A stretch of DNA of 62,906 nucleotides from positions 25,558 to 88,463 of the forward strand of contig NMRA01000410.1 in NCBI GenBank assembly GCA_002633005.1, given 5' to 3'. The first letter of the stretch is position 1; the number at the start of each line of letters is the position of its first letter. A program made the position numbers and the translations under genes. This document shows, piece after piece, positions 1 through 9,309 of the stretch. The notes beneath the pieces are model-generated. The model had not been told where the DNA came from. It did no database searches and saw only the letters and a program-made list of their open reading frames with translations. This stretch comes from Phoronis australis (Eukaryota > Phoronida > Phoronidae).

Positions 1-646
1 ATAATTAATGAATACTGCAAGAGTGACTTACTTTCATGTAGATAATAATTAATGAATACTGCAAGAGTGACTTACTTTCATGTAGATAATAATTAATGAA
101 TACTGCAAGAGTGACTTACTTTCATGTAGATAATAATTAATGAATACTGCAAGAGTGACTTACTTTCATGTAGATAATAATTAATGAATACTGCAAGAGT
201 GACTTACTTTCATGTAGATAATAATTAATGAATACTGCAAGAGTGACTTACTTTCATGTAGATAATAATTAATGAATACTGCAAGAGTGACTTACTTTCA
301 TGTAGATAATAATTAATGAATACTGCAAGAGTGACTTACTTTCATGTAGATAATAATTAATGAATACTGCAAGAGTGACTTACTTTCATGTAGATAATAA
401 TTAATGAATACTGCAAGAGTGACTTACTTTCATGTAGATAATAATTAATGAATACTGCAAGAGTGACTTACTTTCATGTAGATAATAATTAATGAATACT
501 GCAAGAGTGACTTACTTTCATGTAGATAATAATTAATGAATACTGCAAGAGTGACTTACTTTCATGTAGATAATAATTAATGAATACTGCAAGAGTGACT
601 TACTTTCATGTAGATAATAATTAATGAATACTGCAAGAGTGACTTA
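1..646. repeat. 44-bp perfect tandem array (14.7 copies)
   Basis: The unit begins ATAATTAATGAATACTGCAA and is 44 bases long. Fourteen full copies and a 30-base partial copy follow one another with no difference that I can see. The array stops sharply at 646. It touches the window edge, so the true length is unknown. It lies upstream of the first visible DCAF11 exon, presumably in an intron. Complete identity points to very recent expansion, ongoing homogenisation, or an assembly effect. Confidence 0.98.
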
Positions 647-1324
647 AGAAATTCCATAGTTGATAACAAAGGTGTCCAATTACTTTGACATCAGAATTTA
701 TAGAGAACAGAAAACAGTTCATCTGCAGGTGACCATTTGTGGAATCAGGGTTTTACTTGACCCATGTACTGGTATATGAGGGCTCTTGTTTCACTAACGC
801 TACCAAGGAAACTTTGAATTTCCCAACTAATTAATATCATTAGTGTTACTGTTATTCTTGTTTAGAATTAGTTTAATTCCTTGTTCTGATGGTTACAATC
901 ATTCACAATATTTACATCATTTCTACATTATAAGACAAAAGTTATCAGACAGGATACTGTTTCTCCGTCATGGTGGCTAATTCTCTTAACTACAATGACT
1001 AGCAATAACTCTCGGCAACGAAATTCTTATTACAGAATGGCTTAGCCTCCTTACTAACTTTCCTGTCCATTCCCCTGCATTCTCAGTCTTGGGGGAAGGC
1101 TAATTTGACAATGAATTTTGCTTCCGCCCAGCCGTCACAACGGGGGAATTCCAGGTCATTTTGTCCGAATACTTTGGTGTGTACTGTACCTTCCAGGTTG
1201 CGTTCTTTCGCAAGCTGGCAACTGAAAAGTTTGTGCTAATGTGTTTGAAAAGCACAGCGTTGAATTTTTAATTTTAGAGGACGAAATTGCAAAATCAATG
1301 CACACAAATTCTTTTTCTTCGCAG
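647..1324. other. Intron of DCAF11 with a dispersed repeat
   Basis: No coding exon is supported here. The WD-repeat segment that should precede the exon at 1325 is not found, so the preceding exon must lie upstream of the window. Positions of about 922-1195 match a second copy at about 13648-13925 (separate entry). The stretch ends in a pyrimidine-rich tract and CAG acceptor just before 1325. Confidence 0.7.
922..1195. repeat. Dispersed repeat, copy 1 (partner at 13648)
   Basis: This block shares long collinear similarity with 13648-13925. Shared strings include GGCTAATTCT, CCTTACTAACTTTCCTGT, and GAATACTTT followed by TGTACTGTA. The copies have diverged by many substitutions and small indels, so this is an old interspersed element. 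No coding capacity or clear terminal repeats are visible. Confidence 0.75.
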
Positions 1325-1414
1325 GGTGATGGTAGATACCTCATTTCCAACTGCAAGGACCAGACAATCAAGCTATGGGATATGAGGAAGTTCTCATCTC
1401 AAGAAGCTCAGGTC
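1325..1414 (+). CDS. DCAF11: DCAF11 exon (first visible)
   Basis: This is a 90-base exon in phase 0 at both ends. It follows TTCTTCGCAG and is followed by GTGAGT. It encodes GDGRYLISNCKDQTIKLWD and then RKFSSQEAQV, a WD blade ending in the classical LWD. A GT three bases earlier (1412) would also keep phase but is a much weaker donor. Confidence 0.93.
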
Positions 1415-4400
1415 GTGAGTATTAGGCAGTGGATTTTACGACAAATACTTATTTGAAATCTATGAAACCGTGTACCTCACCAGCTGAGCTGGTTGGAGCA
1501 ACAGAGGCTAAGCGCCCTGCCAAGAACACGACTGAACCAACCTTGGCTTGAACTCTTGACCTTTTGGTTCAGGTCCCGCCTCATTCAGGTGTTGCTTTGA
1601 TGTTGTGTGGCATTGTATCATTGGTTGTGGTGCTTGATAATTTTATCGACATTTACCATTAAAATGTTCTATTTCAGGCCACCAAAAAAGCTGTATCAAG
1701 GCAATCCTGGGACTATAGGTGGCAGCAGGTGCCTAAGAAAGGTACTCGTTTAGAAAACTTTTGTTCAAGTGAGGTTGCGCTCAAATTATGGAGTACGGAA
1801 TTCAGCGAGTAAACATTTCTAGTAATTCGTGAGGGATGGAACTTATAGGCATTGTTTTTGGCGTGTTAAGCTGTCTCATCTTAGTTTTAAGTTACAGGTT
1901 TTTTGGCTCATTGAAAGCGTGCACTAATACTTTGAAACTATATTATGCCCGCAACAAGTATATTTGACTGGTCTGTGCCCAGGCTGATTTTGAGACTTGA
2001 ACCTCGCTGCTCGAAATAAAAGGAGGACCTGCCAAAGATATTTTATTATTCCTGCCTCCTGGTTTGATTTGAAGAAATTACATACAGTTGATCTGATGTC
2101 AGGTGAATTTTTGTTTTTAATTTGAAAGTATTGACTAAACGTTCCACATCACCACAGTAATTTTCACATGATCAAAGGCTAGAATGACGTATTATTTAAA
2201 TTGATATTGATATGAGAATAGCAAACAGCATATATTTTATTAATTTAGAATTGAGTATAGGAGGAGGGATTCAAGTGAATCAACATTTTGTAAAGAGACA
2301 ATTATCTCTAAATTCTCAGTTCCCCCATCATGGTACTTATAGACATGTCCCTATCATACCGATGATGTCAGTAAGATCAAACTCACATCACTGTAAGATG
2401 TTGTGAAGCTGTCAAATCTGCTTTCCCATGCTAATCTAGTGCATATTCAAAGAAACAACATAAAATTTTATTTCTTGGTTTTGCACCTGTGAAGAGAAGT
2501 CATTCAAGTACTGAGATAGTCGAGTTTCACACGATTACATCAGTCATGTAGAGGTCACAGGAAATATTTTTGGCTGACTTCAAAATTGCAAATTTTTGTC
2601 CTTTGAAACTATACTTAATAAGCTTGAGTGGCAATAAACCTGCCTTTCATCACAAAAAAACAACTTATGATTTATACCACTTGTTATGAAATTGATATCG
2701 AATTGTTGTGTTATCACATTGGATGTGATTTCAGAGCTTTGAAAGAGCTGACAGTTTGTTATTGTCCAAGACCAAGTTGGCTTGTCATGACACACCACGT
2801 TATGCACCGAGCATGGTCTCACGACAAAAAGGGAACTCTTAGTTCTTTGTAAACTCAGAAATCACTTCTCATCTAAGTAAGAAACAAGGACAGTCTTTAA
2901 AATATCTGTTTGCCCTTACCCGACCCTACTTTTAAAATATGGGTAGGTAGGTAGGCAAAAAAATTCATACTATTGCTATTATTCCTCAACCAGCGAGCCA
3001 CGCCTTCTTCAAGAGTCTTGAGAAATTAACAACTAACTTTGAGATTTTGTTGAAGGATTTTTGCCATTTTTTATAATGAAACAACTTAAGGACTTATTCC
3101 TGGGCTGTGTCATCAATCAAGCAAAAGGGCAAAATTGATTACAGCACTTTATATAGAGTAATAAATAAAAAGTCGGTGGAATTTTCTCAATAAAATTTTC
3201 TGAGTCGGTGGGTTTTTTGCAAGTCCATTGAGTTGGGGCAAACGAACTTAATTTTTATTTAAGTCCAGATCAATTCTATGGCGATAAGTGGTTGAAATAA
3301 AAAGTTCTGTTTTTGAGGGAATGCAAGGTTCATAGTCACATAAATAATTTAAGATATTTGTAAAGAATTTTAGTAGAAACAAGTTTTTATTTCTTCAGTC
3401 TTGAGGAGAAAGAAGCTTGAGGGTGACTCATCACTGATGACATATGCAGGACACAGCGTGCAGTACACACTGGTTCGATGTCATTTCTCACCACAGCACA
3501 CTACAGCACAGAGATACATTTATACTGGCTGTGCTGTAGGCAATGTTGTCAGTAAGTAGTCCATACCTTCGTGTCTGCCACATGCATTTATTCTGGCTGG
3601 TTCCCAACTTACATGTTAGATGGCCCAGCAGAGACCTTTTTAGGCCTGAAAGCTTGACTTGATTCTGTAACGTTTTTGCTACAAGGTCGCAGCTTAGTGG
3701 TAAAAGGAGGTTTAAATCCCATTGCGTGTTTCCGCAAATTTGAGCATGAGACAACTAGATAAATGTTTAAGCATATACATTCATCGACGCACACACACAC
3801 GCACACACACACACAGGCACGCACACACACACACACACACACTGGTGTTGACTGACATGAGAGACATAGCAGTGGTCAATAGGATTTAAACAGTTTCTAG
3901 TTTACATAAACTGTGGAAGACTCTGGAATTCATTATGTTGGTCATGTCACTGTTGGCAGATATTAAAGAAATAAAACTTGATTTGTTTGTTTCAGTATAT
4001 GATGTCTTGTCTGGAAGGATCGTTTCTAAGCTGGATGGACACAAGGCATGTGTCCGAGATGTGTCCTGGCATCCATATGAACATTCCATTGTCAGCACCT
4101 CGGTAAGGAAACTTTGAGTGAGCTCGTCATGAATGCGGTTTCAACGGCCTTACTAGAATGGGGCAATGTTTTTGTTCGAAGCACACAAAGATAAACCCGT
4201 GCGTGTTTGGACTTGGTTTTACTTTGCAACAGTCACGGGAATACAAATCCGTGAGAGGAGACTGGCGTGCTTGAGAGAAGGTTTTTTTGGGCGGGTAGCC
4301 AGGGCAGAAACTACGAACGAGTACCCCTTGTGGTCAAGTTGTTGCCTCCTTGAAATTGGTAACCACCCCCAGAAACATACTGGTACACTGTGGATGAATA

Positions 4401-5451
4401 TCAACGTGTTGCGTTGTTCTTGTTATCATTATTGACATGCTTAGCACTGTCAGTAATGTTGATTAAGTTTGCTCTCTTGTCAATTTCAATTCTTGACAAT
4501 GTGATGTGCTTTGGTCAATAGAGGGATTTGGCCAATTACGATCATAAACGTCTAAATTTCAATTACTGTTATTTTAAATGATAATTCTCCACTTATTTCG
4601 CACAAAATAAATTAAATAATTTTTCTTGGTAGTTGGGGTGTGTCAAATTAAATGACTATACAGACTGCGTGGTTGACGGGTGTACGAAATTAAGTAACCA
4701 AGCATTGGCCACTCTCTGTGTTAATTTAATGAAGTATTGACTATAGGTTACCAAGGTGATCCAATTAACAGTAATTAAATCACATTATCCTATTCCAATA
4801 TTAGAATACTTTACCCGATCATTCGTGAAACACTCTTTTGAGTACATGACTGAGTGACATCATACTCGTCCTGGCCACACCTTTCACCTCATATTTACAA
4901 CAACATGAGATAATCCCCATTTCAAAGGGATGAATTAGTGATGATTATAGAATTTACTACAATTAATGACTAGGCTTTGTGTTGATATTTTCTGAAATGC
5001 AAAACTGACTGAGTGCAAATTAGTTGAGGCTAGAAATTCCCAACAAATAGCCTCGTACGAAATAACTGACGGACAAAATATTATTTTTCAAAATAACTTT
5101 GGGTATGCAAAGTGAGATGAGTGGAAAATTATCATAAGTGCAACATCTGGGTTATTTCATAAGAGTAATGGCTAGATTTTAGGCCGTACGTTTATTCTAA
5201 GGGAATAGAACCCTCAGAAGCTACTCGGCAATGTTGAGAACACTTAAAACATAAATTTCTCTTTCACCCCTTCACAGTGGGATGGTGACATCAAGAAGTG
5301 GGTATATCATCCTAAACGTCAGTTGGACTCGTCAGATGAAGAAGATAACGACGGTGATGATAGTGACAGAGACAGTGATGTCTGTGACGAAGGACCTCGA
5401 CGCAGTAAACGACTGAGGCACAATCCCTTCAGAAGATTTGTGCGTCTTTAG
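1325..5451 (+). CDS. DCAF11: DCAF11/WDR23-like WD40 protein, C-terminal 195 residues (5' part outside window)
   Basis: Family role: DCAF11 (WDR23) is a WD40 substrate receptor for the CUL4-DDB1 E3 ubiquitin ligase; the worm and mammalian proteins restrain the SKN-1/NRF2 stress response. Visible coding exons are 1325-1414, 1678-1741, 3399-3551, 3996-4102 and 5278-5451. All introns are GT-AG and the phases join cleanly, giving 588 nt including TAG. Diagnostic peptides in order are YLISNCKDQTIKLWDMRKFS, SWDYRWQQVPKK, SLMTYAGHSVQYTLVRCHFS, HKACVRDVSWHP and WDGDIKKW, the typical order of the last WD blades in this family. The tail after the last blade is acidic (DSSDEEDNDGDDSDRDSD) and then basic (RRSKRLRHNPFRRFVRL). 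The N-terminus and earlier blades are missing because they lie off the left edge. The gene is convergent with HNF4. Confidence 0.93.
1490..1570 (+). repeat. Possible tRNA-derived SINE fragment
   Basis: The segment AGCTGAGCTGGTTGGAGC (about 1483-1500) resembles an RNA polymerase III A box as found in tRNAs. A GGCTTGAACTC string about 45 bases downstream resembles a weakened B box. The spacing suits a tRNA head, but I cannot fold a clean cloverleaf, so an old SINE remnant is likelier than a tRNA gene. It lies in a DCAF11 intron. Confidence 0.3.
1678..1741 (+). CDS. DCAF11: DCAF11 exon
   Basis: This is a 64-base exon between ATTTCAG and GTACTC. It encodes ATKKAVSRQSWDYRWQQVPK plus one residue and the first base of a split codon. 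The WDYRWQQVPKK string is highly characteristic of DCAF11 and links two WD blades. Confidence 0.93.
1742..3398 (+). other. DCAF11 intron
   Basis: This intron runs from a GTACTC donor to a TTTCTTCAG acceptor. It contains an interspersed repeat at about 2625-2870 (separate entry). I see no supported exon or RNA gene in the remainder. Confidence 0.8.
2625..2870. repeat. Dispersed repeat family, copy at 2.6 kb
   Basis: This block aligns with about 50245-50465 and more weakly with about 60165-60345. Shared landmarks in the same order are AAACCTGCCT, a CACAAAAA run, ACTT-TGATTT, TATGAAAT, and GTGATTT-AGAGCTT followed by a GAGACCA/TGGTCTC segment. No open frame is retained. It is an interspersed element of unknown class inside a DCAF11 intron. 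Confidence 0.6.
3399..3551 (+). CDS. DCAF11: DCAF11 exon
   Basis: This is a 153-base exon between TTCTTCAG and the strong donor GTAAGT. It enters with two bases of a split codon and leaves with one. It encodes LRRKKLEGDSSLMTYAGHSV, QYTLVRCHFSPQHTTAQRYI and YTGCAVGNVV, a blade-to-blade segment with the YIYTGC turn typical of WD40 propellers. Confidence 0.93.
3785..3842. repeat. (CA)n microsatellite
   Basis: This is an interrupted CA dinucleotide tract with GCAC interruptions in the DCAF11 intron between 3552 and 3995. Open frames across it on the minus strand (poly Val-Cys) are artefacts of the repeat. Confidence 0.95.
3996..4102 (+). CDS. DCAF11: DCAF11 exon
   Basis: This is a 107-base exon between TTGTTTCAG and GTAAGG. 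It encodes YDVLSGRIVSKLDGHKACVR followed by DVSWHPYEHSIVSTS. The GHxxxVRDVSWHP pattern is the GH dipeptide and inner strand of a WD blade. It joins in phase 0 to the terminal exon, which starts with WDGD. Confidence 0.94.
4103..5277 (+). other. DCAF11 last intron, containing a mobile-element remnant
   Basis: About half of this intron is the inverted-repeat element at 4578-5136 (separate entry). The rest has no supported feature. The acceptor is CCCCTTCACAG. Confidence 0.85.
4578..5136. mobile_element. Non-autonomous inverted-repeat element (copy 1, 559 bp)
   Basis: The left end ATGATAATTCTCCACTTAT and the reverse complement of the right end (5118-5136) differ at 2 of 19 positions. A related copy lies at about 55551-56147 and shares several internal blocks, for example TTGGGGTGTG, ACAGACT, ACATGAGATA, GTTGATATTTTCTGA and ACAAAATATTATTTTT. 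No transposase frame remains. The superfamily is not assigned. Confidence 0.75.
5278..5451 (+). CDS. DCAF11: DCAF11 terminal coding exon
   Basis: This is a 174-base coding part that starts after CTTCACAG and ends at TAG 5449-5451. It encodes WDGDIKKWVYHPKRQL, an 18-residue stretch rich in Asp, Glu and Ser, and a basic end RRSKRLRHNPFRRFVRL. The WDGxxxxW motif closes the propeller. The acidic then basic tail is probably disordered. Confidence 0.94.
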   Translation, partial: WDGDIKKWVYHPKRQLDSSDEEDNDGDDSDRDSDVCDEGPRRSKRLRHNPFRRFVRL

Positions 5452-8125
5452 CGAGGCCCAATTTACATAGGGCGCAGTTTGTTGGTCCAAAAAGTAGGCT
5501 AACGTATTTTGATATTTAACATCTACTGAGACAGTTGTGGTGCATTAATTTGTAAATTAATCAACACAAAGGATACCAGTAGGTCTTCCATTCTCTGCGG
5601 ATAGAAGACGCCATGTGGAGGTCAAGATCAATCACCACCCAAATTGTCTGTTCACATACAAATTTTACTATTCACCTGCTGAAGGTTTATCTTTTCACAA
5701 ATAGTGTAAGACATTTGTTGGTACTGCACTCTAATAGGAGTACAAGATGCCAGTGATCAGTTATGTACTTTTAAGTGTTAACTCTAATCAGTTGAACTTG
5801 GCCTTTCTTCTATGAAACATCTAATGCATTTTCCAGATTGGCTTTTGTTTGGTTTAGGGCGCCCTTAAAATATTTTTTGTTCCCCCTCACCTGACTGTCC
5901 CTGCTCTAAGGTGGGTAAGTCGGTGATATAGCATATCTTTTCACTTGTTATTGTCGTGCCACTAACGAATTACTCTTTTGTCAGATATCAGATAAAGTTT
6001 GAGTAGCGTGCAATCCCTGGCATGCATATTTTATGGTCGGTCACATGAGGGGAAACCGACGTTTAATTTGCGCCTTACACATAATGCGAACCAGAGGGTA
6101 CTGAGCGGAGCTGAGATACCATGGTGTTACAAAGTTATCAGGCTCATCTACTGTTTTCCATTTATTAAGATTAAAAGGCTGTTTTGAAATATTTTAAGTA
6201 AAGAGCACGTTAATGATGGTTGTTGATTTCTGGAGGAAAATCCCAGTTGATAAATTGTTCATTATTTTCATAAATGCTGTACTTTCCAGTGAAATTCGCC
6301 GTTGCTTAAACAGTGCTAAGTGTTTTATCGTAGAATGTATAGTAGGAAATTGTACATTTGTCTGTTTTTCAAAATTGCATAAAATCTTCCACAAGAAGGT
6401 TGCAGTTTAAACATTGTATCATACATACCTGGTGACTAGAAGTTGATTGGATGGCTGTAAAATTGATTGTTTTTATGGTTCAAAAGGTTTTATTCAGTAT
6501 TTTGGTAGCAAGTGTTCTTTTAAGTATGTGTTGGTGAAGACCTCCGGAGCACTTTAATGTCCTTCGTGTCACGCTGTTCACAAGTTGAGAGGAACACGTC
6601 ACGTGTCCCTGAACCTGCAAATGGCACATTAGCAACTATAAATAGAAGAGGTAATGGATACTCTTTCCTGTGTTACCACAAATTCCAAGTGCACAGAGTG
6701 TCAATTGGAAGAGGTTGCTAAAATAAGAAAATTTCATAAATTGTTGGCCTCTAAGTATTTGCTATGATTTTATCTACAGTTGAGTCAAGAATTGTCATTC
6801 AACTTTGGTGACCATTTTGTTTGTGCACCACCAGAAATTCAAAAATTAAGCTTAAAAATTCTGTTCAATTTAGACTTGTCATTGTGAAAAATTGATGACA
6901 TTTTTAAATAACAGTACTTGGTAATTAGTTTTTGATAAATCCATTTGAGTCAAATTTGAGTTAAAAAAAATTTTCTTGAACTCTTTGTACTACTAAATTT
7001 CAATGGAAAGAGGGTCTTTAAGGCCCACTGGATTGTTGAAGAAATCACAAATGAGAAAATTGGTGTAAATCTTGCACCCTTGATGATTTGTGTCTGAGAT
7101 TTCACACTTGTGTTTCGACATGTGAATGTAAACGTTACCTTGATTGATTTATTTTGTTTTAAATTTCCTCTTGTTTTGTTCAAGTTCGTTTTTGCTACAG
7201 TCTTCAAAAATGCTTATTGTGTGAAATGTTCGGAAATGTTAGTTATTGTGTGATCCTTGTTAATTGTTGAAACTCTAACCTGCACTAGCACTTTCCTTCT
7301 AATTGGTGATGATAACAAATATCACTGGTAAATTTGAATGACTAAAAGCAGAATTAACCTACTTGATATAATGTGATTGAATTTCTTGATGTGGTATGAT
7401 TTAACTATTTGGTAATGCAATTTTGTCATGATATACTGTCCAAAGTAGCCAGCATGTCTACACGGGATGATCAAAATTCCTGAGCACATCAAATTTTTGA
7501 TCAGAGCATCTCACATATTCGCTAAAAGTAGTTCCACTGGCAGGGCAGATGTAACCATCACATTTATTATTGCCCACACAGATGCGTGGTTAGTTGCCTC
7601 TTGGTTTACAGGCCCTGAAGTCTTCAAAATTACATCACGGCCTCTTTGTGTTATAATTTCTTGTTATATTTAATTGTGAAATTACTTCCAAAGTGTCTGT
7701 GTGTTAAAGGGACATTCTCCGCGAATAAATAATTTCTTCTGAAATGAGCTACAGTGCAGCATAGACCACATTCGCTCAGCTGTTGCAGCCTAACTTTCTG
7801 CCGAATCAAATGAGTCAAATCCCGCATGTTAACTGGTAGAGTATTTTAATCGTATTCAAGTGATAAAGACACAGGCGTTCACTTCAGTGAATAAGTGGTA
7901 GACAATGGTAACGCATTTTGTTGTTTTATAGCTCTTGTCGAAGATAACAACTCCAAGAAGACTCATCCAGCAATAGTCCCAAAAATGCTTTTTTCAGCCG
8001 TAGAACTGATGATGTCCCTATAACAATGTTCACTTAGGATTGTGTGAATTTCATCCCTTCCTAGTCCCTTATTCAATTTTGTCCTTTTTATGAGCTGTAT
8101 ATAATCATTGGAATTATTTAATAAA
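5452..8125 (+). other. DCAF11 3' UTR and downstream region
   Basis: No other gene is supported here. Candidate poly(A) signals on the plus strand are ATTAAA at 6170-6175 and AATAAA at 7724-7729 and 8120-8125. I cannot tell from sequence which is used, so the UTR could be about 0.7 to 2.7 kb long. The sequence is otherwise unremarkable AT-rich DNA. Confidence 0.5.
7724..7729 (+). terminator. Candidate poly(A) signal for DCAF11
   Basis: This is the first canonical AATAAA on the plus strand after the DCAF11 stop codon. A second lies at 8120. Use in vivo is unproven. Confidence 0.35.
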
Positions 8126-8766
8126 GAAAATTAATCGGAAAGTTTAACATGTTTGACTGACATTAATTTCAACTGGCTGTTATTCTCATGTTTCGTTCCA
8201 CTTTGTTGTTGTGGTCACATCCTTAAAGTTCCCATAATGAACGTTAGATGTGAATGTTTTTTTATTGGAAAATCAGGGGCTTGTCACGTGAAATTGATTT
8301 ACCGTTGGTCTGAGACAGAAATTAGGTTCTGCACTCCACAATTAGTGAATAAAAGGTTTAGTCGTGTAATTATTTGCACATCACTGCCTGGAAATAATTT
8401 ATGCAAATTATCTCTGTAAATAGGTATATTCTCAGACTTAACATTTTTGGTCAAGTGAGATTTAATTATTTTCCGGAAAAAGTTGTGTGGAGTGCAAGGT
8501 CAATAGACCTCAGGTCTTAGTATTCCAAAGGTATCAAAGTACATGCAGTGTTGACAACTTGCAGAGCTCTTATGTAATTTAAAGTATTGATAGTCTAGTA
8601 CATGTTGGCTGCAAATGTCAACTGCCAACATTCAACCAGTTCGTCTGTTTCACAGTAGGTCTGTTTGACAATGTCCACTGACTGAATATTCACCAGCATT
8701 TCTCCAAATTCACAAGAAGATTTCTGTGACTAGTTAGATTGAGGTTCCAGTTAAGTTCCCTATTAA

Positions 8767-8798
8767 AATTTTTTGTGTATTTGTGTTGTTCTTTAGTC

Positions 8799-8830
<32 letters not shown>

Positions 8831-8845
8831 TTATATATATATATT

Positions 8846-8878
<33 letters not shown>

Positions 8879-8921
8879 ATATATATGACTAAAGAACAAC
8901 ACAAATACACAAAAAAATTTA
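8767..8921. repeat. Perfect-arm palindrome around an (AT)n tract
   Basis: The left arm contains GTGTATTTGTGTTGTTCTTT and then AGTCAT. The right arm is its exact reverse complement, starting ATGACTAAAGAACAACACAA and extending to about 8921. One A/T indel lies at the outer edge. The centre is about 85 bases of AT dinucleotides broken by ATTTAT. It is a cruciform-prone foldback between the two convergent genes. Confidence 0.95.
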
Positions 8922-8925
8922 ATAT

Positions 8926-9309
8926 ATATATTTATATCTTTTTCATCTTTATTATAAGCACCTCTTTGACTATTGACATTTTTAATATCACCATAAAACA
9001 ACCCCTTAGTTCAATGAAGATCAATAGGGACTCGGTACTTAAATTATTAAGGGCATTGCATGAAAAATCACTTATTTTTAATGAAGAACAAATTCAATGT
9101 AGAGCTCATTCGTATCAGAGCCAAAAATTGACTAAGTAATGAAACTAAAACAGTATAAGAAAGGGAAATCAGTGTTATTCACAATTTGAAGACCACAAAC
9201 GCGCTAGATTTAGGGAACTCAGGAGTAAAAGCACAATCATGTCCTCATAATAATTCTGATGGTTGTAGAACTGATTACACATTCACAGAATAAAGTTGTG
9301 TTTTGCACA
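8926..9309. other. Intergenic, nothing recognised
   Basis: This is AT-rich sequence between the palindrome and the likely 3' end of HNF4. A short open frame runs through it from the AT tract, but it has no recognisable domain and arises from the repeat. Confidence 0.5.

Noticed and set aside
1483-1570. A tRNA gene
   Set aside because: A-box and weak B-box resemblance only; a cloverleaf with paired acceptor stem could not be drawn, so it is listed as a possible SINE fragment.
3609-3842. Minus-strand open frame beginning with a Cys-Val repeat
   Set aside because: It is a translation of the (CA)n microsatellite and overlaps a real DCAF11 intron.
8783-9139. 118-codon plus-strand frame rich in Ile and Tyr
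   Set aside because: Its first half is the AT dinucleotide palindrome; the rest has no recognisable domain.
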